This document shows, piece by piece, positions 16,481 through 23,830 of a stretch of DNA of 32,870 bases. The notes below the pieces were generated by a model that worked only from the letters and a program-made list of their open reading frames with translations, was not told where the DNA came from and did not search any database. How positions within the stretch are numbered: the first letter of the stretch is position 1; each line of letters starts with the position of its first letter. The stretch is from Flavobacterium sp. YO12 (GTDB taxonomy: Bacteria; Bacteroidota; Bacteroidia; Flavobacteriales; Flavobacteriaceae): NCBI RefSeq assembly GCF_004119495.1, contig NZ_NRQU01000054.1, positions 1 to 32,870 of the forward strand, written 5' to 3'. The position numbers and the translations under genes are program-made.

Positions 16481-17236
16481 CTAAAGTCTGACTTCTATAT
16501 TGTTATTTTTTAATTCTTGTTTTAACGTTTTGATTTCGATCTCTTTGAAGTGAAAAACACTTGCAGCTAATGCCGCATCAGCTTTTCCAACTTTGAAAGA
16601 ATCTACAAAATGCTGTATATTTCCTGCTCCGCCAGAAGCAATAATTGGAATATTTACTAATTCTGAAAGTTTAGCCAAAGCTTCGTTTGCAAAACCATTT
16701 TTCGTTCCATCATTATCCATTGACGTGAATAATATTTCTCCTGCTCCGCGTTCTGCAACTTCAACAGCCCAATCGAATAAATTTAATTCTGTTGGCACTT
16801 TTCCGCCAACTAAATGTACAATCCATTGTCCGTCAATTTGTTTAGCATCTATAGCAACTACAACACATTGGCTGCCAAATTTCTGAGCCAAATCATTAAT
16901 GAGCTGCGGATTTTTTACTGCCGATGAATTAATCGAAACTTTATCAGCTCCATTATTTAAAAGGATTTCTACATCTTCAACAGATGAAATTCCACCGCCA
17001 ACAGTAAACGGAATATTTATTTTCTCCGCTACACTTCGCACCATATTCACCAGTGTTTTACGTCGTTCCTCAGTTGCAGAAATATCCAAAAAAACCAATT
17101 CATCAGCACCTTCTGCTGAGTAAATTTCTGCTAATTCTACTGGATCTCCAGCATCACGCAAATCAACGAAATTAACGCCTTTTACAGTTCTTCCGTTTTT
17201 TATATCTAAACAAGGTATGATTCTTTTTGCTAACAT
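16481..17236 (-). CDS. hisF: Imidazole glycerol phosphate synthase, cyclase subunit
   Basis: Uses ammonia delivered by HisH to turn PRFAR into imidazole glycerol phosphate and AICAR. The 251-residue TIM barrel begins MLAKRIIPCLDIKNGRTVKG; Asp11 there and the aspartate in VVVAIDAKQ are the two catalytic acids of the family. Phosphate-binding turns PFTVGGGIS and PIIASGGAGN are intact, as is EILFTSMDNDGTKNG. It sits between hisA and hisIE on the same strand. Confidence 0.97.
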   Translation of the reverse strand: MLAKRIIPCLDIKNGRTVKGVNFVDLRDAGDPVELAEIYSAEGADELVFLDISATEERRKTLVNMVRSVAEKINIPFTVGGGISSVEDVEILLNNGADKVSINSSAVKNPQLINDLAQKFGSQCVVVAIDAKQIDGQWIVHLVGGKVPTELNLFDWAVEVAERGAGEILFTSMDNDGTKNGFANEALAKLSELVNIPIIASGGAGNIQHFVDSFKVGKADAALAASVFHFKEIEIKTLKQELKNNNIEVRL

Positions 17237-17255
17237 ATCTTTAATGTGTCAATTT

Positions 17256-17320
17256 GAGAATTAGATAATTAGATAATTTTCAGCACAACGCAAAGAATTA
17301 TCTAATTGACTAATTATCTC
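17256..17320. repeat. Imperfect inverted repeat in the hisA-hisF spacer
   Basis: The left arm 17256-17278 consists of GAGAATTAGATAATT followed by AGATAATT; the right arm 17296-17320 is its near complement and overlaps the hisA stop codon. The arms are themselves made of repeated TTAGATAA words. The RNA could form a long AU-rich hairpin inside the operon. Confidence 0.7.
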
Positions 17321-18044
17321 ATTTTCTAATTATAAAATCCTCCAGTTGTTTCAAGCTAATTCTTCCTTCGTAAATTGCCTTTCCGATGATTGTTCCCTCG
17401 CAACCTAATTCAGCTAATTTAGGCAATTCATCAAAAGTTGAAATTCCGCCGGAAGCTATTAATTTTATACCTTTTACTTCTGCTAAAATTTTACTATACA
17501 AATCAAAACTTGGTCCTTGAAGCATTCCGTCTTTAGCAATATCGGTGCAAATAACGTATTGAATTCCTTTCGTTTGGTAATCTTGTATAAACGGAATCAA
17601 ATCTTCATCAGAATCTTCTAACCATCCTGAAACTGCGATCTTTTCATCTTTTGCATCAGCACCTAAAATGATTTTTTCTGAACCATATTCTGAAATCCAT
17701 TTTTCAAAAATAGTTCTATTTTTTACTGCAATACTTCCGCCAGTTATTTGATTTGCACCGCTTTCGAAAGCAATTCTCAAATCATCATCTGACTTTAATC
17801 CGCCTCCAAAATCAATTTTTAGGCTCGTTTGCAATGCAATTTGTTCTAATATCTTATAATTGACAATTTTACTTGATTTTGCACCATCAAGATCTACTAA
17901 ATGCAAATATTCGATTCCGTGCGCTTCAAATGATTTTGCTACTTCGAGCGGATTTTCATTGTAAATTATTTTGGTATCATAATCACCTTTGGACAAACGA
18001 ACGCATTTTCCTTCAATGATATCTATGGCTGGTATTATTCTCAT
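17319..18044 (-). CDS. hisA: ProFAR isomerase
   Basis: Amadori isomerisation of ProFAR to PRFAR, step four of histidine synthesis. The 241-residue half-barrel homologue of HisF begins MRIIPAIDIIEGKCVRL, whose Asp8 is the catalytic base, and has the second acid in YVICTDIAKDGMLQGP. Phosphate-binding motifs DFGGGLKSDDD and LIASGGIS are present. It lies between hisH and hisF. Confidence 0.97.
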   Translation of the reverse strand: MRIIPAIDIIEGKCVRLSKGDYDTKIIYNENPLEVAKSFEAHGIEYLHLVDLDGAKSSKIVNYKILEQIALQTSLKIDFGGGLKSDDDLRIAFESGANQITGGSIAVKNRTIFEKWISEYGSEKIILGADAKDEKIAVSGWLEDSDEDLIPFIQDYQTKGIQYVICTDIAKDGMLQGPSFDLYSKILAEVKGIKLIASGGISTFDELPKLAELGCEGTIIGKAIYEGRISLKQLEDFIIRK

Positions 18045-18143
18045 TTTATTTTAGTCTTAAAGTTTGAAAGTCGAAAGTCGTAAAGCTTTCTCTGATTTTC
18101 AAAATTGATATTTTGATTGATTTTTGATATTGAAATTGGAATT

Positions 18144-18725
18144 TTACATTCTTAAAAAATTCCCCAAAATCTTTTCCCCAACATCACCACTTTTTTCCGG
18201 GTGAAACTGAGTTCCGTAAAAATTATCTTTTTGCAAAGCCGATGCATATTCAACATCATAATTTGTCGTAGCAATCGATTCTGCACAATTTGGCGCATAA
18301 AAACTGTGTACCAAATACATAAATTCATTTTCAGAAATTCCTTTAAACAAATCGGTTTTTAAATCATAAATCTGATTCCACCCCATTTGCGGCACTTTTA
18401 CATTGTTGGAAAATTTTACAACATCAACATCAAAAATTCCTAAACCTTCTGTATTTCCTTCTTCTGTTTCATTGCACATTAACTGCATTCCCAGACAAAT
18501 TCCTAAAACCGGTTGTTTCAATTGCGGAATCAAATTATCCAAACCGCTTTCGCGAAGTTTAACCATCGCTGAACTCGCCTCGCCCACACCAGGAAAAATC
18601 ACTTTATCTGCTGATGAAATTTCATTCGGATTATCACTCAAAACAGCTTTAAAACCCAATCTTTCAATAGCAAACATGATGCTCTGAATATTTCCTGCTC
18701 CGTAATTTATAATTACTATTTTCAT
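18144..18725 (-). CDS. hisH: Imidazole glycerol phosphate synthase, glutamine amidotransferase subunit
   Basis: Class I glutaminase that feeds ammonia to HisF. The 193-residue protein begins MKIVIINYGAGNIQSI and contains the nucleophile cysteine in PVLGICLGMQLM and the His/Glu of the triad in YGTQFHPEKSG. The oxyanion strand PGVGEAS is normal. It sits between hisB and hisA; both flanking spacers (18045-18143 and 18726-18828) are gene-free and contain AAAGTC words. Confidence 0.97.
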   Translation of the reverse strand: MKIVIINYGAGNIQSIMFAIERLGFKAVLSDNPNEISSADKVIFPGVGEASSAMVKLRESGLDNLIPQLKQPVLGICLGMQLMCNETEEGNTEGLGIFDVDVVKFSNNVKVPQMGWNQIYDLKTDLFKGISENEFMYLVHSFYAPNCAESIATTNYDVEYASALQKDNFYGTQFHPEKSGDVGEKILGNFLRM

Positions 18726-18828
18726 TTAAGTTTAGTCTTAAAGTCTAAAGTCTAAAGTCTTAAAGCCGATTTTAATACTCCTTATTTTGGAAAACTTTCG
18801 ACTTTATGACTTTCAACTTTCGACTAAT
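18726..18828. repeat. AAAGTCT-type short repeats in the hisB-hisH spacer
   Basis: Tandem TCTAAAGTCTAAAGTCT units are followed about 30 bases later by inverted GACTTT-containing words (CGACTTTATGACTTTC), so a hairpin can form. Related words appear at 16455-16475 (hisF-hisIE spacer) and 18051-18081 (hisA-hisH spacer). This is one repeat vocabulary used three times in the operon. Confidence 0.6.
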
Positions 18829-19965
18829 TTAAAGCATTCCTTTCGTCGAAGGCAAAATCATTTTTTCGGTATCTCTTTTTACGGCTACTTTTATAGCTTT
18901 CGCGAAAGCTTTAAAAATGGCTTCAATTTTATGATGCTCATTAATTCCTTCTGCTTTGATATTTAAGTTCGCTTTTGCTCCATCTGTAAACGATTTAAAG
19001 AAATGATAGAACATTTCGGTTGGCATTTTACCTACCATTTCACGTTTAAATTCAGTTTCCCAAATCAGCCAATTTCTTCCTCCAAAATCAATTGCAGCCT
19101 GCGCTAAACAATCATCCATTGGTAAGCAGAATCCGTAGCGCTCAATTCCTAATTTATTTCCTAATGCTTTTGCAAAAACTTCTCCAAGTGCAATTGCTGT
19201 ATCTTCGATTGTGTGGTGTTCATCGACTTCAAGATCACCTTTTACAAGGATTTCCAAATCCATTTGACCGTGACGTGAGATTTGATCTAACATATGATCA
19301 AAAAATGCGATTCCCGTGTCTATTTTACTTTTTCCAGTTCCGTCAAGATTTAAATTGATATAAATATCAGTTTCATTGGTTTTACGAGTAATCGACGCTG
19401 AGCGCGTTTCAAGTTTCAAAAACTCATAGATTTTCTTCCAATCCATCGTTTGCAAAACAATTGTTTCGTTTAGCTCTTCACGTTTTGATGAAATTTCATT
19501 GCTTCCCGCTCCATCAGTATCATTCATAAAAATGGCTTTTGCGCCAAGATTTTTCGCCAATTCAACATCGGTTAAACGATCACCCAAAACAAAAGAATTT
19601 TCTAAATCATATTCAGCATTATTTAAATATTTAGTCAACATTCCTGTTCTAGGCTTACGAGTTGGCGCATTTTCTTCAGGAAAAGATCTGTCAACAAAAA
19701 TTTCATCAAACAAAACGCCTTCGTTTTCAAAAGCTCTCAAAATAAAATTCTGTGTCGGCCAAAACGTATCTTCAGGAAAACTGTCCGTTCCTAAACCATC
19801 CTGATTGGTTACCATTGCCAATTCATAATCTAATTCATTGGCTATTTTAGCCAAATATTGAAATGCTTTTGGATAAAACTCTAATTTATCCAAGCTGTCT
19901 AACTGTAAATTTTCTGGTTCTAAAACAATCGTTCCATCACGATCGATAAAAAGTACTTTTTTCAT
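18829..19965 (-). CDS. hisB: Histidinol-phosphatase / imidazoleglycerol-phosphate dehydratase (fused)
   Basis: Bifunctional enzyme for two late steps of histidine synthesis. Residues 1 to about 165 form a HAD phosphatase: DRDGT (8-12) with nucleophile Asp8 and acid Asp10, VTNQDGLGT, and GDRLTD. Residues from about 190 form the dehydratase: FFDHMLDQISRHG, DEHHTIEDTAIALGE and NEHHKIEAIFKAFA, the two His-rich metal-binding halves. Unusually, the region equal to the zinc-binding loop of E. coli HisB reads DRSFPEENAPTRKPRTG (92-108) and has no cysteine. The 378-residue length reflects a longer linker than in E. coli (355). It lies between hisC and hisH. Confidence 0.96.
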   Translation of the reverse strand: MKKVLFIDRDGTIVLEPENLQLDSLDKLEFYPKAFQYLAKIANELDYELAMVTNQDGLGTDSFPEDTFWPTQNFILRAFENEGVLFDEIFVDRSFPEENAPTRKPRTGMLTKYLNNAEYDLENSFVLGDRLTDVELAKNLGAKAIFMNDTDGAGSNEISSKREELNETIVLQTMDWKKIYEFLKLETRSASITRKTNETDIYINLNLDGTGKSKIDTGIAFFDHMLDQISRHGQMDLEILVKGDLEVDEHHTIEDTAIALGEVFAKALGNKLGIERYGFCLPMDDCLAQAAIDFGGRNWLIWETEFKREMVGKMPTEMFYHFFKSFTDGAKANLNIKAEGINEHHKIEAIFKAFAKAIKVAVKRDTEKMILPSTKGML

Positions 19966-19983
19966 AAATTATATTCTTGTTCT

Positions 19984-20127
19984 GCCACAGATTACACAGA
20001 TTAAAATGATTTTTCTTTTGCCACGAATTACACAAATTTTCACTAATTCAATTCGTGTTAATTTGTAAAATTCGTGGCGAATAATCACGTACAGAAAGAA
20101 ATCATTCTAATCCTTATAATCTGTGGC
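19984..20127. repeat. Nested palindromic repeat in the hisC-hisB spacer
   Basis: The outer arms GCCACAGATTA (19984-19994) and TAATCTGTGGC (20117-20127) match perfectly. Nested inside, GCCACGAATT (20020-20029) and AATTCGTGGC (20069-20078) match perfectly and extend imperfectly by nine more bases. The two arms share the GCCACrrATTACACA pattern, so they also form direct repeats. It fills nearly the whole 170-base spacer and contains no gene. Confidence 0.8.
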
Positions 20128-20135
20128 TATATTTT

Positions 20136-21185
20136 TTAGCTTAATAATTTCAATTCTTTAATTAAAACAGCATTTTCCTCTTCTGTTCCAATAGTAAAAC
20201 GAAGACAATTTTCGCATAAAGGCTGTGTAGTTCTGTTACGAATTACGATTCCTTTTTCTATTAGTTGATCGTATCTTTTATTCGCATTATCTACTTTTAC
20301 TAGAACAAAATTTGCTTCTGTAGGATATACTTTTTCAACAAAATTAACCTCAAGTAAAACCTTAAGTAATTCCTCTCTTTGCTTTATAATAGAGGCTATT
20401 TCTTGTTTAATCTTTTCAGTATCTTTTAAACGTTCTTTTGCTCTTTGCTGCGTTAATTCGTTTACGTTATAAGGCGGTTTAATTTTGTTTAAAACAGAAA
20501 TAACAGCTTCAGATCCGTAACAGATTCCTAAACGAATTCCCGCCAAACCGTAGGCTTTTGAAAGTGTTTGTGTAATAACTAAGTTTGGATATTCGTCAAT
20601 TTCTGCAAGCCAGCTTTCTTTATCTGAAAAGTCGATATAAGCTTCATCAATAACAACTAATCCATTAAAATTTTGCAGTAGTTTTACAACACTTTCATCA
20701 GAAAATGAATTTCCGGTTGGATTGTTTGGCGAACATAAAAAGATAATTTTTGTATTGTTGTCAACTGCTTCTAAAATCTTTTCAACTTGCGGCTGGAAAT
20801 CAGTAGAAAGTAAAATTTCTCTATTTTCTACTGCATTGATATTTGCCAAAACACCATACATTCCGTATGTTGGCGGTAACGAAATAATATTGTCTTTTTT
20901 GGGTTCGCAGAAAGCTCTAAAAAGTAAATCTAAAACTTCGTCACTTCCGTTTCCTAGCAAAATCTGACTTTGTTTTACGTTATTGTTTTTTGCTAAAATT
21001 GCTTTAACTGAATTTTGCTGCGGATCTGGATAACGATTTACACCATTTTGAAATGGATTTTCGTTAGCATCCAGAAAGATCATTTCGGCTGTATCAAAAT
21101 CTTCAAACTCATCTCTCGCAGAAGAATATGGTTTTAAAGATTTTACGTTCTCACGTGTTATTATATTTATATCGAAAGTACTCAT
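20136..21185 (-). CDS. hisC: Histidinol-phosphate aminotransferase
   Basis: PLP enzyme that transfers an amino group from glutamate to imidazole acetol phosphate. From the ATG at 21185 (MSTFDINIITREN) it has 349 residues; ten extra in-frame residues upstream are not typical. Fold type I features: DANENPF near the N-terminus, NGSDEVLDLL, the CSPNNPTGN motif, VVIDEAYIDF with the PLP-contacting Asp/Tyr, the Schiff-base lysine in TLSKAYGLAGIRLG, and the C-terminal arginine region LRFTIGTEEEN. It sits between hisD and hisB. Confidence 0.96.
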   Translation of the reverse strand: MSTFDINIITRENVKSLKPYSSARDEFEDFDTAEMIFLDANENPFQNGVNRYPDPQQNSVKAILAKNNNVKQSQILLGNGSDEVLDLLFRAFCEPKKDNIISLPPTYGMYGVLANINAVENREILLSTDFQPQVEKILEAVDNNTKIIFLCSPNNPTGNSFSDESVVKLLQNFNGLVVIDEAYIDFSDKESWLAEIDEYPNLVITQTLSKAYGLAGIRLGICYGSEAVISVLNKIKPPYNVNELTQQRAKERLKDTEKIKQEIASIIKQREELLKVLLEVNFVEKVYPTEANFVLVKVDNANKRYDQLIEKGIVIRNRTTQPLCENCLRFTIGTEEENAVLIKELKLLS

Positions 21186-21269
21186 TGTTTTGTTTTTTTT
21201 AAGAAGTAAAACCAAGATAAAAGACTCTGTAAAATCTTGCTTCTTTACTTTTTCTTCTTCCTTTGTCTT

Positions 21270-22553
21270 TTACTTTAAACTCTTCAATCTTAACGTAACG
21301 GCATTTTTATGCGCTTGTAAACCTTCGGCTTCAGCCATAGTTTCGATCGCTTTACCGATGTTTTGAATTCCTTTTTCAGATATTTTCTGAAATGTCATTG
21401 ATTTTGTAAAACTATCTAGATTTACACCGCTGTAGTTTTTTGCATAACCATTGGTAGGAAGCGTGTGATTTGTTCCTGAAGCATAATCTCCCGCACTTTC
21501 TGGCGTATAATTTCCAATAAAAACAGATCCCGCATTTATAATTCCGTTACAATAAAAATCGTCATATTGTGAGCAGATAATGAAGTGTTCAGGACCATAT
21601 TCGTTGATTAAATCTAAAGCAATTTGATCATTTTCGACATAAATCAATTTTGAATTTTCGATTGCTTTTATTGCGATGGCTTTTCTTGGAAGTACTTCTA
21701 TCTGAGATTGAATTTCCTTTTCTACTGCGTCAATTAATCTTTTAGAAGTTGAAACTAAAATTACCTGACTATCTGTTCCGTGTTCTGCCTGCGACAACAA
21801 ATCTGAAGCTACAAATGCTGGAACTGCAGTATCATCGGCAACTATTAATAATTCTGATGGCCCAGCCGGCATATCGATTGCAACACCAAACTGGGTTGCT
21901 AATTGTTTTGCCACAGTCACAAACTGATTTCCTGGTCCGAAAATTTTATATACTTTAGGAATTGACTGTGTGCCAAAAGTCATTCCTGCAATTGCTTGAA
22001 TTCCGCCGACTTTCAAAATTTTAGTCACACCGCATAAATTTGCAGCATACAAAATCGCTGGGTTTATTTTTCCTGTTTTATCCGGTGGAGAACACAACAC
22101 GATTTCTTTACAACCTGCAATTTCAGCAGGAACAGCAAGCATTAAAACGGTTGAGAATAAAGGAGCCGTTCCGCCTGGAATATACAATCCTATTTTTTGA
22201 ATTGGTCTTTTCTCCTGCCAACAGTTTACGCCTTCAATTGTTTCAATTTCAACTCTGTCTGTTTTCTGAGCACTGTGAAATTTATAAATATTGTCTTTTG
22301 CAAGCTGAATAGCTTCTTTTAATTCATTTGGAATTAAAGCAATTGCTTCTTTTATTTCTGCTGTTGAAACTTCGTAATTGTTTAAAGAAATCCCATCAAA
22401 AATTGAAGTGTATTTTGCCACGGCTTCATCACCTTTTTTCTGTACTTCTTTAAAAATTTCTTTTACTGTAACCTCAATATCATCAATAGTTTGAGTTGGT
22501 CTTTTTAATATTTCTGACCAAGTATCTTGTTTTGGATTGTCTATTTTATTCAT
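21270..22553 (-). CDS. hisD: Histidinol dehydrogenase
   Basis: Zinc enzyme catalysing the final two oxidations from histidinol to histidine with NAD+. The 427-residue product has the usual length. Visible signatures: YIPGGTAPLFSTVLM, FGPGNQFVTVAK, AGPSELLIVAD, the Gln/His zinc ligands in LLSQAEHGTDSQ, and the catalytic Glu/His pair in NEYGPEHFII. ESAGDYASGTNHTLPT near the end contains a further metal ligand. It is the second gene of the operon. Confidence 0.97.
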   Translation of the reverse strand: MNKIDNPKQDTWSEILKRPTQTIDDIEVTVKEIFKEVQKKGDEAVAKYTSIFDGISLNNYEVSTAEIKEAIALIPNELKEAIQLAKDNIYKFHSAQKTDRVEIETIEGVNCWQEKRPIQKIGLYIPGGTAPLFSTVLMLAVPAEIAGCKEIVLCSPPDKTGKINPAILYAANLCGVTKILKVGGIQAIAGMTFGTQSIPKVYKIFGPGNQFVTVAKQLATQFGVAIDMPAGPSELLIVADDTAVPAFVASDLLSQAEHGTDSQVILVSTSKRLIDAVEKEIQSQIEVLPRKAIAIKAIENSKLIYVENDQIALDLINEYGPEHFIICSQYDDFYCNGIINAGSVFIGNYTPESAGDYASGTNHTLPTNGYAKNYSGVNLDSFTKSMTFQKISEKGIQNIGKAIETMAEAEGLQAHKNAVTLRLKSLK

Positions 22554-22562
22554 TGTTTTTAT

Positions 22563-22647
22563 GCTTTATGCTATAAGCTTTACGCTTTAAGCTTTCCTTA
22601 CTTTGTGTTTTTCTTTGGCTTAAAGCTTACTGCTTAAAGCCTAAAGC
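22563..22647. repeat. Long imperfect hairpin in the hisG-hisD spacer
   Basis: Two 30-base arms (22563-22592 and 22618-22647), both built from GCTTTA/TAAAGC words such as CGCTTTAAGC, are complementary at most positions. A small GC-rich hairpin (GCGC GAA GCGC) follows at 22648-22658, just before the hisG stop codon. In the mRNA this makes a strong structure between the first and second cistrons. Confidence 0.7.
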
Positions 22648-22660
22648 GCGCGAAGCGCAT

Positions 22661-23518
22661 TTAAAGAACCATTTTTTCGATTGGGCAAACCAAAATTCCT
22701 TCGGCACCTGCATCTTTCAGCTTATCAATTACATCCCAAAAAGTATCTTTATCAATTACGGAGTGTACACTGCTCCAACCTTCCTGTGCTAATGGCAAAA
22801 CGGTTAAACTTCTTAAAACTGGCAAAATTTTTCCTATTTCATCAATTTTTTCGTTTGGAACGTTCATCAAGATGTATTTTGAATTTCTAGCTCTTAAAAC
22901 TGATTGTATTCTGAATTTTAAGGTATCGATGTGTTTTTGAATCTCTGGTGAAACTTTTGGAGAAACGGCTAAAACTGCTTCACTTTTCAAAATAACTTCT
23001 ACTTCTTTTAAGTTGTTTTTGAATAAAGTACTTCCACTTGAAACAATGTCAACAATAGCATCGGCAAGACCAATGTTTGGAGCAATTTCTACAGAACCTG
23101 AAATTTGGTGAATATCAACTGTTAATCCAAAAGAATTGAAGTATTCATTAACTGTGTTTGGATAAGAGGTCGCAACTCGCAAACCAGCCAAATCTTGAAC
23201 CGAATTGTATTCGAAGGTTTTAGGAACCGCTACGGATACTTTACATTTTGAAAATCCTAGTCGTTGTACAACTTCAATTTCTTTACCTTTTTCGACCAAA
23301 AGATTGTCGCCAACAATTGCTAAATCGACTACTCCATCAATTAAATACTGCGGAATATCTGAATTTCGAAGGTATAAAACTTCCAGAGGAAAATTGGAAG
23401 CTTCAGCTTTTAACTGGTCGATTCCGTTGTTAATTGAAATACCGCAGTCTTTTAGGATTTGAATGCTGTCTTCGTTTAAACGACCTGATTTTTGAATTGC
23501 AATTTTTAAAGTACTCAT
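22661..23518 (-). CDS. hisG: ATP phosphoribosyltransferase, long form
   Basis: First and committed enzyme of histidine synthesis. At 285 residues it is the long HisG form: two periplasmic-binding-like catalytic lobes (KIAIQKSGRLNEDS, VDLAIVGDNLLVEKG, and DAIVDIVSSGSTL, the PRPP loop) plus a C-terminal ACT-like regulatory domain (about 208-285, including MNVPNEKIDEIGKILPVL). This form does not need HisZ and in characterised relatives is inhibited by histidine. It is the first structural gene after the His leader and attenuator, so both enzyme activity and transcription are likely controlled by histidine supply. Confidence 0.97.
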   Translation of the reverse strand: MSTLKIAIQKSGRLNEDSIQILKDCGISINNGIDQLKAEASNFPLEVLYLRNSDIPQYLIDGVVDLAIVGDNLLVEKGKEIEVVQRLGFSKCKVSVAVPKTFEYNSVQDLAGLRVATSYPNTVNEYFNSFGLTVDIHQISGSVEIAPNIGLADAIVDIVSSGSTLFKNNLKEVEVILKSEAVLAVSPKVSPEIQKHIDTLKFRIQSVLRARNSKYILMNVPNEKIDEIGKILPVLRSLTVLPLAQEGWSSVHSVIDKDTFWDVIDKLKDAGAEGILVCPIEKMVL

Positions 23519-23542
23519 TTTTTAGTTTTTTTTGAATTAATA

Positions 23543-23552
23543 GTTTGAGTAC
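23543..23552 (-). promoter_or_regulatory. 10-base segment complementary to the his terminator arm
   Basis: GTTTGAGTAC here is the exact reverse complement of 23583-23592, which belongs to the first arm and loop of the attenuator. In the RNA the two could pair 10 bp and compete with the terminator. It lies 25 bases before the hisG ATG. Role inferred only. Confidence 0.4.
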
Positions 23553-23562
23553 AAAGAATTGG

Positions 23563-23599
23563 TATAAAAAAACCCGTTTGATGTACTCAAACGGGTTTT
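23563..23599 (-). terminator. Attenuator terminator before hisG
   Basis: On the minus strand AAAACCCGTTTG pairs with CAAACGGGTTTT around a 7-base loop (12-bp stem), and the second arm continues into a run of T residues. It lies between the leader stop (23627) and hisG. Bases 23636-23643 in the leader (CTCAAGCG in RNA sense) can pair over 8 bp, one of them G-U, with CGTTTGAG in the terminator's first arm, forming an antiterminator. Confidence 0.92.
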
Positions 23600-23626
23600 A
23601 AAATATGATGATTTACACACATACCA

Positions 23627-23686
23627 TTAACACATCGCTTGAGAGCAATAATGAAAATGATGATGATGTAATTGATTTGAAATCAT
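23627..23686 (-). CDS. hisL: his operon leader peptide
   Basis: A 19-residue open reading frame from ATG 23686 to TAA 23627. Residues 7-12 read HHHHFH: four CAT codons in a row, then TTT and a fifth CAT. It begins about 36 bases after a TATATTTG promoter element and is followed by a strong terminator before hisG. Codons 15-17 contain the antiterminator strand. A ribosome slowed at the early His codons would leave that strand free to pair and open the operon; one that reaches the stop would cover it and allow termination. The design matches classical his attenuation, though the peptide sequence is unlike the enterobacterial one. Confidence 0.94.
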   Translation of the reverse strand: MISNQLHHHHFHYCSQAMC

Positions 23687-23721
23687 TGTTTGGTTTGTTT
23701 TATAATTCTTTGATTCGTTTG

Positions 23722-23754
23722 CAAATATAATAGTTAATTTCATAAAAAAAGCAA
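23722..23754 (-). promoter_or_regulatory. Candidate his operon promoter
   Basis: On the minus strand TATATTTG (23722-23729) matches the TAnnTTTG -7 element and a TTG lies 22 bases upstream (23752-23754), within the spacing reported for Bacteroidota. It would give a leader RNA starting near 23715, about 30 bases before the leader ATG. Confidence 0.6.
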
Positions 23755-23830
23755 TTTTTAATATAACTTAACGATAGTTTATTGTTAAAAAAAAGCTCAA
23801 GCCTTATTTTCATTGCATTCTTTCAATCTA

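Noticed and set aside
23636..23643. Second, unrelated transcription signal inside the his leader
   Set aside because: The segment is best explained as the antiterminator strand, because it pairs over 8 bp with the terminator's first arm.
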